This document shows, piece after piece, positions 22,006 through 33,290 of a stretch of DNA of 64,000 bases. The DNA is taken from NCBI GenBank assembly GCA_013400115.1, contig VXBP01010260.1, forward strand, positions 63,023-127,022. Direction: 5' to 3'. Position 1 is the stretch's first letter. The number at the start of each line of letters is the position of its first letter. The notes below the pieces were generated by a model that saw only the letters and a list, made by a program, of their open reading frames with translations, was not told where the DNA came from and ran no database searches. The DNA is from Rhinopomastus cyanomelas. Lineage: Eukaryota > Chordata > Aves > Bucerotiformes > Rhinopomastidae. The translations under genes were made by a program, and so were the position numbers.

Positions 22006-22710
22006 GTGAACAACTCCAGGTACCAGTATAAGTTGGGGACTGACCTGTTGGAGAGCAGTGTAGGAGAAAGGGACCTGGGGGTCCTGGTGGACAGCAGGAT
22101 GACTATGAGCCAGCAATGTGCTCTTGTGGCCAAGAGGGCCAACAGCATCCTGGGGTGGATCAGTAAGGGGGTGGTTAGCAGATCAAGAGAGGTTCTTCTC
22201 CCCCTCTACTCTGCACTGGTCAGAGCACATCTCGAGTATTGTGTCCAGTTCTGGGCTCCTCACTTCAAGAGGGATGTGGAGCTGCTGGAGAGGGTCCAGT
22301 GTAGGGCAANNNNNNNNNNNNNNNNNNNNNNNNNNNNNNNNNNNNNNNNNNNNNNNNNNNNNNNNNNNNNNNNNNNNNNNNNNNNNNNNNNNNNNNNNNN
22401 NNNNNNNNNNNNNNNNNNNNNNNNNNNNNNNNNNNNNNNNNNNNNNNNNNNNNNNNNNNNNNNNNNNNNNNNNNNNNNNNNNNNNNNNNNNNNNNNNNNN
22501 NNNNNNNNNNNNNNNNNNNNNNNNNNNNNNNNNNNNNNNNNNNNNNNNNNNNNNNNNNNNNNNNNNNNNNNNNNCATCAACCTGAGAAGGAATTTCTTCA
22601 CAGTGAGGGTGACGGAGCACTGGAACAGGCTGCCCAGGGGGGTTGTGGAGTCTCCGTCACTGGAGATGTTCAAGACCCGCCTGGATGTGTTCCTGTGTAA
22701 CTTGGTTTAG
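22006..22710 (+). pseudogene. CR1 ORF2 C-terminal region, interrupted by Ns
   Basis: This is the ORF2 C-terminal portion after the reverse-transcriptase core. Before the gap the frame encodes the conserved GERDLGVLVDSRM, YSALVRAHLEYCVQFWAP and LLERVQ segments. After the gap it encodes an NLRRNFFTVRV block, HWNRLP and a VESPSLEMFK segment, and ends at a TAG at 22708-22710. The visible parts are open in one frame, so the gap length preserves frame. Without the upstream RT and endonuclease it is non-functional. The gap is roughly the size expected for the missing CR1 interior, judged from memory of the family. Confidence 0.88.
22310..22574. other. Assembly gap, 265 Ns
   Basis: A run of undetermined bases lies wholly inside a CR1 copy. 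The length is not a round placeholder, so it is probably an estimated gap size. Frames drawn through it are meaningless inside the N run. Confidence 0.98.
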
Positions 22711-22793
22711 GTGATCCTGCTGTGTCAGGGGGATTGGACTAGATGGTCTTTCGAGGTCCCTTCCAATCCGTAGTGATTCTGTGATTCTGTGAC

Positions 22794-22936
22794 TTTGCTA
22801 CACAGCTGCACTACTTACATGAAGGTGAACTATTCTACAAAATTTGCTGCAGTTTCTCCTTCCCAAGTGCCAAGCATCTCTCCTTGACTCTCTAGCACTT
22901 CACCAGACCCTAATCTAAGGCATAAGTTTGGCACAG
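22794..22936. other. Spacer between opposed CR1 copies
   Basis: About 140 bases of unique DNA separate the 3' end of the plus-strand copy from the 3' end of the minus-strand copy, so the two elements face each other tail to tail. No further feature is seen. Confidence 0.4.
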
Positions 22937-23806
22937 GATCATAGAATTATTCGGGTTGGAAAAGACCCTTGGGATCAACGAGTCCAACCATTAACCCTAC
23001 TCTACAAGTTCATCCCTAAACCTGATCCCCCAACAGCACATCTAAGCAACTTTTAAACACATCCAGGGATGGGGACTCAACCACCACCCTGGGCAGCCCA
23101 TTCCAGTGCCTGGCCACTGTCTCTGGGAAGAGTTTTTTCCTGATGTCTTGTCTAAACCTACCTTGTTGAAACTTGAAGCCATTCCCTCTGGTTCTGTTGC
23201 TAATCATCTGTGAGAAGACACCAGCACCAACAATGTCCTTTCAGATAGCTGTAGAGAGCAATGATCCTCCTCTTCCTCAAACTAAACACCTCCAACTCTC
23301 TCAATCTCTTCCCATAAGATTTATTCTCCACGCCCTTCACCAGCTTCGTTGCTGTCCTCTGCACTTGCTCCAGCACCTTGATGTCTTCCTTGTACTGAGC
23401 TGCCCAAAACTGGCCCCAGCACTCAAGGTGTGGCCTCACCAGTGCTGAGTACAGGGGAACAAACTCCTCCCTACTTCTGCTGGACAGACAGTTTCTAATA
23501 CAAGTCAGGATGCAGTTGGCCTTCTTGACCACCTGGGCACATGGCTGGCTCATATTCAACCTCCTGTCAATTAGAACCCCCAGGTCCTTTTCTGCCGGAC
23601 TGCTTTCCTGCCACACTTCTCCAAGCCTGTAGCGTTCCATGAGGCTGTTGTGACCAAAATGCAGGACCCAACATTGGCACTATTGAAACCCAGACAGTTA
23701 GCCTCAACTCATCAACAGCCTTACTACCTTCCAGCAGATGGACACTCCCTCTCAACTTGCAAACTTACTGAGGGTGCACTCAATCACCTCATCAAGATCA
23801 TTGAAC
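22937..23806 (-). mobile_element. CR1 LINE, long 3' fragment, minus strand
   Basis: About 870 bases of minus-strand CR1. The 3' end at about 22937 begins with CATAGAAT and the GGTTGGAAAAGACC block. Reading leftward in element coordinates it passes through the ORF2 C-terminus and the thumb region, and reaches codons around the RT motif C at about 23760-23806. The catalytic box itself appears lost in a local deletion: sequence matching the AKFA-preceding segment passes directly to the VHLLEG block. It is 5'-truncated, with the ACTCTACAAG-type 3' UTR seen also at 15604. Confidence 0.92.
23016..23755 (-). pseudogene. CR1 ORF2 C-terminal relic, frameshifted
   Basis: Three minus-strand frames carry successive parts. 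From 23755 down to about 23640 is a VHLLEG segment. From 23640 to 23200 is a 146-residue stretch with AEKDLGVLIDRRL, SREEFVPLYSALVRPHLE and LRELEVFSLRKRR. From 23207 to 23016 is the C-terminal NRTRGNGFKFQ, WNGLPRVVVESPSLDVFK part ending at a stop. The changes of frame near 23640 and 23205 show small indels. The protein would be the tail of the LINE polymerase and is inactive. Confidence 0.88.
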
Positions 23807-26800
23807 TACAACACTTCTCCCTCATCCCTTTCATCCCCTCCCTATTTTTTCACTGGATTCTATTTTCCAAGACAAGCTGATCTATCTGTTGGATCAAGTT
23901 TTACATCTGATGCTCCCTACAAAAGCAACCAAGGTTCTGAATGTAAATCTGAAATGTGTGAAAGCTTTATTCAAACCCTAGATTCCAGCCCCAGCTCTGA
24001 TGAAGTGTTGCTATGTATTGAGCTGCAGGTTCTCCAGGGCTTGTGGTTTTCTACCTGCTCTTCCCGAAGAAATGGAAGAATTTCCTTAAGTGCTCACTGA
24101 GACAGTACAAAGAAGCATTCACCTTGAGACCGAAGCAGATGACACCATGTAGGTGAAAAGGAACATGACAGAGGCCACTGCTACTCAAAGACAGAAAAGG
24201 TCTCAGGGGACACAACACAATGAGAAACTTTTTTTTTAGCTCCTTCACCACTGATGTTTATTGATTTGTACAGTTCATAGGGAGCATCCCTTAATGTCCT
24301 GCTTTCATGTTTCTGCTTTGTTGCGTGGGTACAGAAAAGAATATTGCAAATTGATCTTTCTTCCCTGCCTTTGTTGAGGACCGACTCCTATTATGGGAGC
24401 TCCTCCAGCCTGTCAGCTCCTACTCGCTTTGCCGGTGTATAATCAGCATGGCTAAACACCAATGGCCGAGCTGATTAATTTCCAGCCTTGGCTGCTGAGC
24501 CCATTGATGCCCTCCCTGTTTGATGATCTATGCAAGAGAGGACCACTTTTGATTGCTTGACCCTTGCCCTTAAACCCTGAGCTGCCAGCTCTAGCACCTG
24601 TCCAAGTTAACGGCACGCACAGTGTGGTTATTTTCTTGTTAAAAGGAAACCCTAACCGTGGATTTGCATTCTCATGACACAAAGGGCCTGATTTTCTGCT
24701 CAGCACTGAACTCTTGCGGCTCCCACAGATGTCGGGTGGTTTTGGGGTGCTTGGTAGCTCCAAAGACATGCCTGGAATACAAGTTTAAACAAAATACACC
24801 TCATTCCGTCGTCAGATACTAATTTATGAGCCATATCCAAAAAGTAAAATCAAGATGGGGAAAAAAAACCAAACACAATACATCTTCACGCCTTCATTAT
24901 TCACCTGGTCTGGGTGAGCACCAACAGTAGCATGCCTGCTGTTTGCCTCACATTTCAGGAGAGACCAATTATTTACTGTTAGGACTGTAACAGTCAGAGC
25001 ACTCTTCCACGCCCAGAGAAAAGCTTTAGTTAAGTTTCATTTCAAAACGTTGTCTCAGATTCCTGAGGATGTTTGGAATGAGGGAGAGGATAGAAATTGC
25101 AAAATATGCAGTGGGCAGTTGGTTAGCTTGATTTTTTTTCACGTATATATGTCATATATTTCTGCATAAAACCATTATAAGTGAATATTTGCAGATATGA
25201 ATAAATATTCTACATCTTGTATAATGTAGATATACAATTTAACTGTAGCAACTTATCCTGGCAGCCACATCTTCACAGCAGCCTGAAATAATATGCCTGG
25301 TGCAGCAGGGTTGCACCTGTGCATCGAGAAGAAAAGGGGGGAAAAATTATCTGTATTCATGAGTGCAAATTGGATAAAATTGACTGACTAGCAGTAGTCA
25401 GCTACAAACCTGTAATTTGAAATGCTCCTTTTGCTTCCCTTAAATTCCATCTGCACTGCTTATCCGCAGGTAGCGGTTCTCAGAAGAGCATTTCAGGGTG
25501 GTGATGGCAGTGACCAGGTTGGATTGTGCCAATCCCTATGCAGATCATGTATTTGGGGTCTTCCAGGTGCTGTCTTCAGTCACAGTGTGTGAATTAATCC
25601 ATTTGCAGGTGTTTCTGCAGAGGGTAATGGACCCCAAGCAGACCCTCCACCCCCAGAAGTGGATGCAAGAGGACTGTGCCGACTTCTCATGAAAGTCCTC
25701 ACAAGCTGGGAAATTTCAGAAGACATTTCAGATATCAAAGCTCCCCAGAAAGTAAATGTGCCATGAAGACCTCATGGTGGATTAAAAACCACAGTCCGGG
25801 CTTATTAATAGCAATTTATTTATTATTATCCTTTACAATAGATAGTTCTTGATCTATCCCTATATTTTTCCTTATTTGCAAATGGAAAGGCTGTTCTTGG
25901 GTTTACCTGAACTAAATTATTAAAGGAAACTTCTGCCTACACACCTTCACATGTTCCTGTCTGAACTCTTCCTTCTTGCACATGGATGACCAAAACAGGG
26001 AACATAATTCACCACACATGTTTTCACTCATGTTTTTGCCACTGCAAGAAATTCTCGACGTGTCTCAGATTTGTGTTAACTCTGGTATTTAATAATGGCC
26101 ATACATTTGTGATGAAGAGAGCAGTTAGGTCTGGTTCCACCATTATGTCCAAATGCAGCTTTTCCTGCTTGTAGCAGAAAGTTTCTTTATTTCTTACACT
26201 CATAATTAGAAATTTAGTGCAATATCACCCCATTTCTCTCTCCTCAGTGAACAGGCTGTCCAGTGCTCTGTGACAAAATGTATATTTTCTACCTTTGAAC
26301 CTTCAGCTAATTTCTAGAGCAAGTTCTGAATTTTTCTGAAGGAAACAACATTAAAAAACGAAGTCCAAAAGTCTATCCCTGGCAGTTACCTCTCACAGGC
26401 TCCCTCCAACCAACCAGCTCACTTTCAGTCTCGCCTTCTCAATCTTCTCTTTGGCCCACTTACAGTTATTCTAATCCCCTTTCATTTCACTTGGGGAGAT
26501 TTCCCTCACAACCATAAGACCACGAGCATTGTTGGAACTTGGAAACAGATCTGCTGCATTCCTTTCTTTAAAATACAAGTTACAAACCCAAAATATTAAG
26601 TTAATCCTGTGCAGACTTTTTAAAGACCAAATTGTACTTGATTTCTTGTAAATTTTCAGTTTGGTCCTGAGCCTTCCATTGCCACAGTGCTGATGTCTAT
26701 GCTGAACAGTGTTTCCCCTCCCCCCCCAAATGCTTTCTCGATCCTCTTGTTCTTGCTAACTTTTTGCACATGGCAAGGCAGCCACTTTCTACAAGCTCTT

Positions 26801-27892
26801 GAGAGCTGGGTACATGTTCCAGGTGTATTCTGAACCTTTTGGAGTCTTCTCAAAATCTGCCCTACCCTCTAGTCCTTGAGCTTTCCAGTTCATCTGACCT
26901 CTCACATTTGCAAAAAGCAAAAATACAGTCATTTAGGAAGCATGGAACCAAGAATCACAACACTGCCATCAAAACTACAGCCAACCTGTAGCACCTACAA
27001 AACCTCTGGGACGCTTACAGATAGGACCAATCTTTTTTAATGAATAAGAGACACAAATTCAAGCATGAGACTATGTCAGAGCTGTGGTTCAGGATTCCTA
27101 TTTACCACAACTCTTTACTGGAATCATCAGCAGGGTTTCTCTTTCCCCAACCTCCCTCTATTGTTATTGTACCATAGACTACCTATATGATGTCAGAACA
27201 GCAATCGCGCTCTCAAATTACCGTACAAGTGGCATTAATCCTGTTTACTGATGTTTTTAATTAGAACATAATAAATAGGAAATTATATCACTGTCAAAAT
27301 CTAAAACTATGATTTTTTTTAAGTCAGTAGATACTTAAAATACAGTAATTGTGTTAATGCGGCTTAATTACGTCCTTACAAGAAGATAATTTGAAGAGTG
27401 ACCTATTTTCTTCTACAGATTTACATAATACAACAAGCAATCAGCAGTGTCCTGGATACCTGAAGCAAATATTTGGAAGATTAAAAACAACGGATGACAC
27501 AGGTACTTTACGCAGGGTTTGTTTAATACCTTGATGGGTTTTAACCTGCAAACTATTCAGGGTGAAGAGCACTCTGTAATGATAATGCTTCTGAGGAAAA
27601 TTAATTTAAAGCAATGAAGGAAAAGTCAACACGGAGTAGTGAAAAGTATGATAAGAGACACTGCCTACGGTCCTGTTTGTGACACCAAATTTAGGTTTGG
27701 AGCACGTTGGGGTAACAAGTGCTCCAAAGCTTGCTCACATACCCCACCAAAAAGGAGTTACAAGTCTGTTCTGACAAAGGATATACTCCATTCCATGAAC
27801 TGAATTGCTTGGCAAGAGGTCATAACACTCCTTTCACTGTTTCTTTGGATGGAGTGTTATTCCCAAATAACACAGCAACTCGCTGCCAAAGC
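23807..27892. other. 4.1 kb single-copy DNA, no gene seen
   Basis: No mobile element is recognised. AT-rich runs occur at about 25130-25245, with overlapping ATAT and TTTAAT words, and at 27240-27330. The stretches 24400-24780 and 27180-27500 are complex and non-repetitive, as conserved non-coding DNA often is, but this was not testable. Frames such as 24452-24769 (minus) and 27719-28087 (plus, running into CR1) have no recognisable domain. Confidence 0.5.
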
Positions 27893-28058
27893 CACTGGAA
27901 CACAGAGGGGGTTGAAGTGGCATTCCTGGACATGCTTAAAAATTGCATAGATATGATATGGAGCTCAGAGACACGATTTAGTCATGGACTCAGGACAGTT
28001 GGGTTAATGGTTGGACTTTATGAGTTTGGAAGTCTTTTGCAAACTAAACGATTCTGGG
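27893..28058 (+). mobile_element. CR1 LINE, 3' end (TTTAGTAGTGG type)
   Basis: A plus-strand CR1 3' end covers the last ORF2 codons and the 3' UTR, with the pattern GGGGTTGAA, then GACATG, then GGACAGTTGGGTTAATGG, ending in a decayed ACGATTCTG tail. The same 3' UTR appears in copies at 30250, 32668, 46430 and 57018. It is moderately diverged. Confidence 0.8.
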
Positions 28059-28147
28059 CATCCTTCGGTGCGTATGGCACTTTATAGCATAGAAAAGGAC
28101 AGTGCTGAGCAAAGATGGCCTTCGTTACCCACTGACTACCATCGTCT
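28059..28147. other. Spacer between two plus-strand CR1 ends
   Basis: About 90 bases of unassigned sequence lie between two CR1 3' ends of different types in the same orientation. Confidence 0.4.
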
Positions 28148-28362
28148 TTCTTCACTGTGAAGGTGGTAAAGGTCAGGAACGGGTTGCCCAGGGAGGCTGT
28201 GGCTGTTCCATCCCTGGTAGTTTTCAAGACCAGGTTGGATGGGGCTTTGGGCAACCTGGTCTGGTGACAGGTGTTCCTATCCATGGCAGGGGATTGGGAC
28301 TAGATACTTAAAGGTGTGATACATAAGGTCCCTTCCAACTCAAACCATTTTGTGATTCTATC
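28148..28362 (+). mobile_element. CR1 LINE, 3' end (GGGCAGGGACACC type)
   Basis: A plus-strand CR1 3' end begins in the TTCTTCACTGTGAAGGTGG block. It goes through a GGTTGCCCAGGGAGGCTGTGG region and a 3' UTR with CATGGCAGGGGATTGG, and ends in a single TGTGATTCTATC tail unit. It belongs with the 5727 and 58268 copies, unlike its neighbour 90 bp to the left. Confidence 0.88.
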
Positions 28363-30249
28363 AGTGAACACACCTGTGCAGGCTCCACTACTGTATTAAA
28401 TTGGATCCAGAACAAAACTACAAATAATCCTCCCCAAACTCTCACAGGCACAGACAGATGAGGCAGTACAACCACAATAGTACACCGTGTAGAACTGACT
28501 GTATTTTTCCCAGAAGATCTGGGGTCAGGCAAAGGTACACTTGAACAACACACCAGAAGAGCAACATGCACCACTGGTCAGAGAATTTGCATCCCACAAT
28601 GATATTCCCGCGGCAGGTTTACCACAGTTTTGACTTATCAGAGCAGCAAACTCAATGAGACCAAAACCCGGACTCTGCAAGGCTCCTGAAAGAGGAATAA
28701 CAACACATGAAGGAAATATTGGGCATCCTTTATGCACCAAAAAGAAACTGTCATGTTTCCTCCTGGTCTTTTCTAGGAAGAAAAATCCATAAAAGCAAAA
28801 GAAGTGACACTGCTACTTGGTCTTTGAACTGATCACTGGACCAAGGTCTACACTCTATCTAGATGCAGAAAATTACTTTCCAGACTGACAACTGATTAGT
28901 ATACAAGCATGATTATATGCAAATATCCAATTTCTATTGACTTAATTGTGATCTGATGTAACATGTATAATTAACACATGCATTTAAAATAAATGTATAT
29001 TTAATTAACATGCATATTTATAAAATGAATATTTATATTTAGCATATAATTTTGGGTGAATTTAGGTGGCACAAAATTGAGGGGTTATCATTACTGATGA
29101 GAGCTAGTCACAGCAAAACAGCTTTCATACACCTCAGGCTCTCCCAAGGGATGTCAGTCCCAATTTATCCCACTTCTGGTAGGCCAGCCTTGGGCCCTCC
29201 TTGACTTCCACTAAGACAACACCAGGAGTAGAACCACACAGATGTGACTCGAGTAAACATCTTCATTAAAGGCTAGGGGAATGGAGCCATTCAAAATCTC
29301 AGTTAGAACCAGAAGTCACAACTGTACAACAAAATGAGTTGTGTTCAAATGTATTTGAAGCCAAAGGTCAGGAAGTTAAGCATCAGGCTGCCAACAATTG
29401 TTTTGTATTTTCATTATGGACACAAGCTGCTGCATGACTCCTGCAGCTCAGATAAGTTCATCCCTGTGAAATTCTCCTCTGCAAAAAAGAAATTGCAAAT
29501 CTTCCTTAAGTCCTTTGGGCAGGACACAGATAGGAGGAATTAGGGACAAACTTGTGAATAGTTGAGATGCTGATTTCGCAGCAATGCAAAGACGAGCTGC
29601 CTTCAACACTGTGGAAACTGCAACCACAAACATCACCACGTCAGAAACAGCTATTTCAAGAGTCCAGCCCTGCTTCTTCTGCCTTCATGGACCACTGAGG
29701 TTTTTTTGCAGGTCATGATGATTGTTCACCAAGGCAATAAGTAACATGAGGGCGGGACACCAAAGGCATAGCGCAGGACCAAATATTTATGTAGGGCAAA
29801 ATATTAAAGATTACTTCTTTGCTTAAGAACGTTCCTGGTTCAAGCAATGCTTTCTGTGATAAATACACCGCGCTTAATCCCTGATTACTCTCTGACTAGT
29901 TTTTATATTATCTGTCATTCTTTCCCTGAGGGAGAAATGTTGAACATGTGTTGCTTGGGACACTGCTGGGATTGCTCAGTTGTGCTGGTGAGGAGTATCA
30001 AACGGGATCTCACGTGAAACCCCCCCCAAGAAATTCCACCACGGGCTAAAGCAGTGTTCTGAGTCAGGGCTACTGGGAAGTAATTGCTTGTTTCCCACCT
30101 GAGACACTGCTTTTAGGAAGAGAATTATTAAGCATCCAGTTTCCTTGGATAACTTCAACTGAAGAGCCGCACATTTCTCTCCAGGGAGATCAGAAATAAA
30201 TTTTTCTTCTCTGTTTTCCAGAAAAGGTAGAAAACCCAGCTGCTGTTGC
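28363..30249. other. 1.9 kb single-copy DNA, no gene seen
   Basis: An AT-rich segment at about 28900-29050 contains repeated TTAAT and ATATTTA words. No repeat family, RNA gene or coding exon is recognised. The minus-strand frame at 29976-30419 overlaps the start of the next CR1 and is not protein-like. Confidence 0.5.
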
Positions 30250-30866
30250 AAGGGCATCCTGGTTTGTATCAGCAAAAGCACAGCCAGCAGGAGTAGAAAA
30301 GTGATGGTTCCCCTGCACTGGACACTGATGAGGCCACAACCTGGAATACAAACTTCAGTTTTAAGCACTTCAGTATAAGAAAGACGTTGAGGTACTGGAG
30401 TGGGTCCAGAGAAGGGCAATGAGGATGGGGAAGGGTCTAGAGAACAAACCTTGTGAGGAACAGCTGAAGGAGCTGGGGTTGATTAGCTCTGACAAAAGGA
30501 GGTTGAGGGGAGACCTTGTCACTGTCTACAATTACCTAAAATGTGCTTGTAGAGAGGTGGAGATTGGTCTCTTCTCTCACATAACAAGCAATAGGACAAG
30601 AGGAAATGGCCCCAAGTTACACTAGGAGAAGTTTAGGTTAGACATGAAGAAAAACTTCTTCTAGAAAAGGGTCATCAGGCCTTGGAAGAGGCTGCCCAGG
30701 AAGGGGGCATGTCTAGGAATCACCATCCCTAGACATGTTTCAAAGTTGTGGAGATCTGGAGCTTAGGAACATGGTTTAGCAGTGGCCTTGGGACAGTTGG
30801 GGTAATGGCTGGACTCTACGATCTTAAAGGTCTTTTCCAACCTCAACAACTCTCTGACTCAACGAA
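30250..30866 (+). mobile_element. CR1 LINE, 3' fragment of about 617 bp
   Basis: A plus-strand CR1 copy enters at the segment matching the ILTCIRN-like codons (GCATCCTGGTTTGTATCAG). It continues through degraded versions of the SALVRPHLEY, VQRRA, LRELGLISSDKRRLRGDL and NRTRGNG blocks to a 3' UTR with CTTAGGAACATGGTTTAGCA. The tail is reduced to a CAACTCTCTGAC relic. A frame at 30419-30625 retains about 68 residues of ORF2 before a stop. Inactive. Confidence 0.9.
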
Positions 30867-31924
30867 TATGGAGCACACACCCACTGTAAACAGTTCACCC
30901 CTGCTATTCCTGAGGTATTTTGATCACAACAGCCATTCAGAAGCACAACAACGAAAAGGAACATTTATTGCCAGAAACACCCCATGTCTCCAGCACCACA
31001 CAATGGCAAGGATTTCACAGCTGAAATACCTCATCCTGCAAACACCAAGACAGTGGCAGTGATGTATTTAGATAAAAATCAAAAGTTACAAGAGATTAAA
31101 AGAAATCACCAAGCCATGAACCACCTCATTAGCAGGATGTGATCTCTCTTGTATCACACCAGATCTATCGAATCACATATTTTACAGTTCATCATCTGGA
31201 TTGCAAATCTCCAGGAAGCCGAGGAATCAATTTACGGTTGCCTTTGTTCATTTCTTCTTCTGCCCCACTCCCTGCACTCTTCAGACGGGGTTTATTGCCT
31301 GTCCCCTCAGACAAATGTCTTCACCTCTGCCGTGAGCTTCCCATTCTGCAGCGCCATTCCTCAGAATGGCTTTCATTTCTTTCCCTGAAAGCTCAACTCA
31401 CCCTTCTATTCTTTCTTTCTTTGCCTATATCTCTTAACTCAAAGCAATAAAGAAGGAAAGATCTGAGATTTAACAACTATCGCGGCTGCTTTCATAGGGG
31501 AGCATGTGCAGAGAACGAGCCTGTATTGTGCTAAGGAAGGAAGATCCACAAGTCTTCATATTTCCACTGGTATCAACAGGTGAATTAAAGCTTTGTACCA
31601 TACAGGGCAATATCATTCCATCACTGCCAGGGTTAGTAAATAAAACTTAACCTGGATGCTTGAGGAATGAGCAATTTGTCCTGGCCTGGAGAGAATTTCA
31701 AAGTGTGGTCAAGTCTATTTTCATTCTCCAAGGTTTCCTCGGCATTCATTTCAAATGTGCACTTCCCATTCACATGCCCATTTATACCAAACGTAATTTC
31801 CTTCAAATACCTCTAAGTAGCTTTGTGAAACAGCCCTTCAGTTGCAGTGGCAAGGAGCATATATTCTGCAGAGACCCATGTTCCTCCAGAGCAAATTTGG
31901 TATAAATTAATAACGTGCTTCACC
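30867..31924. other. 1.1 kb single-copy DNA, no gene seen
   Basis: Nothing is recognised. The overlapping frames at 31139-31450 and 31149-31388 lack domain signatures. Confidence 0.45.
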
Positions 31925-32062
31925 ATGAGAAAAACTACACACAGAAATACATTGCCCAGAGAGGTGGTGTAATCTCCCTTGCTAGAAACAGTCACAACTC
32001 AGTTTGATAGGGCCCTGACAAAGCTACTCCAAGGCCTTCCATAGGAGGTCTGCCTAGACGAT
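31925..32062 (+). mobile_element. CR1 LINE, degraded 3' end
   Basis: A plus-strand remnant is recognised by the order of CATTGCCCAGAGAGGTGGTG, a TCTCC segment, a diverged GACAAGGCCCTG-like segment and a terminal CTAGACGATTC. The match is weaker than in other copies and the tail is nearly gone, so this is an old insertion. Confidence 0.65.
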
Positions 32063-32667
32063 TCACAGAATTCCTAGTTTAAACTGGCCAAGAGGAAAGA
32101 CCTTCTGCAGATGTCAGAATCCAACTCTGAACCACCATTTATGACCCTCTTGTAGAGCCCAGCTGCCTGCTACATAGTAATACACTGAACTGGTCTTTGA
32201 CCAGGGTATTTTGCTAATAAAGTTATTTTTGAAATAATAAACAAGCACAAAGATGAAATAACAAACATGAAAGAACAAGCATACACAGGTTGGTTGTTTC
32301 TCGAACTCTAATATCTTCTCTGACCCATGTAAAACTTACAAAAATGTTGTATTTACAAGACAACACTGTTTACTAGTTTATATGCATCTCAGAAGGACAC
32401 TAGAGAACACCTACAAAGACTTCAAAAGATCACAGCAAGACACATCAGGTGGTGTGTTATGCCAGAAAGAAGGCTCATCTAATTAGACAAGACAAGAGAT
32501 GCATGTTCTTGGGTATTTCTTTAGTGAGGAAATCACAGAGAAGGAGAAAGAAAGAGAAAATGTGGACCAGCACCTTCTAAAGCAATTGCCAAACAGCCTG
32601 AAGGAGAGTTCATGAAGGTAAGTAATTGATGCCCTATTCAGGACAGTTGTAGGCACAGCAATCTTAA
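32063..32667. other. Single-copy DNA between CR1 ends
   Basis: About 600 bases with no recognised repeat or gene. A purine-rich patch is present at about 32530-32560. Confidence 0.45.
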
Positions 32668-32847
32668 TGAAAAATGTCATCGGGACTTGGAACAAGCTGC
32701 CCAGGTGAGGGGTTGAACCGCCATCTCTAGATGTGTTTCAAAGTCATAGAGATCTGGAGCTTAGAGACATAGTTCAGCAGTGGCATTGGGACAGTTGGCT
32801 TAGTGGTTGGACTTGACAAACTTGAAAGGCCTGAGCAATTCTATGAA
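32668..32847 (+). mobile_element. CR1 LINE, 3' end (TTTAGCAGTGG type)
   Basis: A plus-strand CR1 3' end. The ORF2 terminal region (GGAACAAGCTGCCCAGG) is followed by the ATGTGTTTCAAAGTC and GGACAGTTGGCTTAGTGG blocks and an AATTCTATGA tail. It is close in type to the 30250 and 46430 copies. Confidence 0.88.
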
Positions 32848-33105
32848 CAAAGGACCTTTCAGTACCGAATCTGCTGAAGCTTGAGAAAGTGCAGAGAGCA
32901 CGCCCCAAGAGACTGCAAGAACTGATCGACATAACCCTGCCCTTTCTAGCACAAATATGAATATGTGTGTTTTATTTGTATATAGCGTGTCTCTTGTTTC
33001 AGTCAGCGCACACGGTTAGAGGACAGATCCCCGTGTTGCCCAGCGCTACAATAAACATACCTGCTTCTAAGTCTTTGCAAGTTGGGGGTTTGTTTCTGCA
33101 CGTCA
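32848..33105. other. Unique DNA between CR1 copies
   Basis: About 260 bases with no recognised feature. Confidence 0.4.
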
Positions 33106-33290
33106 CACCAGCTCCCTGGGGAGCCTGTTCCAAGGCCTCACCACTCTTTCTGTGAAGTTCTTTCTAATATCCAATCTGAACCTCCCCTGGTGCAAGGTGA
33201 CCTGATTTCCTCTCGTCCTATCACTAGTCACTAGGGAAAAGAGGCCAACACTAACCTCAGTACAACCTCTCTTCACGTAGTTATCAGCTA
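33106..33290 (-). mobile_element. CR1 LINE, internal fragment without 3' UTR
   Basis: A minus-strand CR1 piece contains the GGCTGCCC-complement block, the NIRKNFF-type block and the CGTCCTATCACTAGT stretch that encodes the NRTRG motif. Its element 3' side ends at about 33106, before the 3' UTR, so both ends are missing. A 3' loss is unusual for CR1 and points to a later deletion or an interrupted copy. Confidence 0.85.

Larger units (their letters stand above)
22000..22793 (+). mobile_element. CR1 LINE, 3' half with assembly gap
   Basis: A plus-strand CR1 copy starts just after the RT thumb region, at a segment encoding NSRYQYKLG. It runs through the ORF2 C-terminus and the 3' UTR and ends in ATTCTGTG octamers at about 22774-22793. 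Its 3' UTR has GGGGGATTGGACTAGATGG and a TCTTTCGAGGTCC block, shared with copies at 43396, 45847 and 55251. Its left edge continues, in element coordinates, almost exactly where the relic at 20009-20800 stops. The interior is lost to a run of Ns. Confidence 0.92.

Noticed and set aside
22118..22673. Long frames on both strands around 22.1-22.7 kb
   Set aside because: Apart from the plus-strand CR1 frame 22006-22710, these run through undetermined bases and are not real.
24452..24769. 105-residue minus-strand frame in complex sequence
   Set aside because: No recognised domain. The sequence may be conserved non-coding DNA, but coding potential is not supported.
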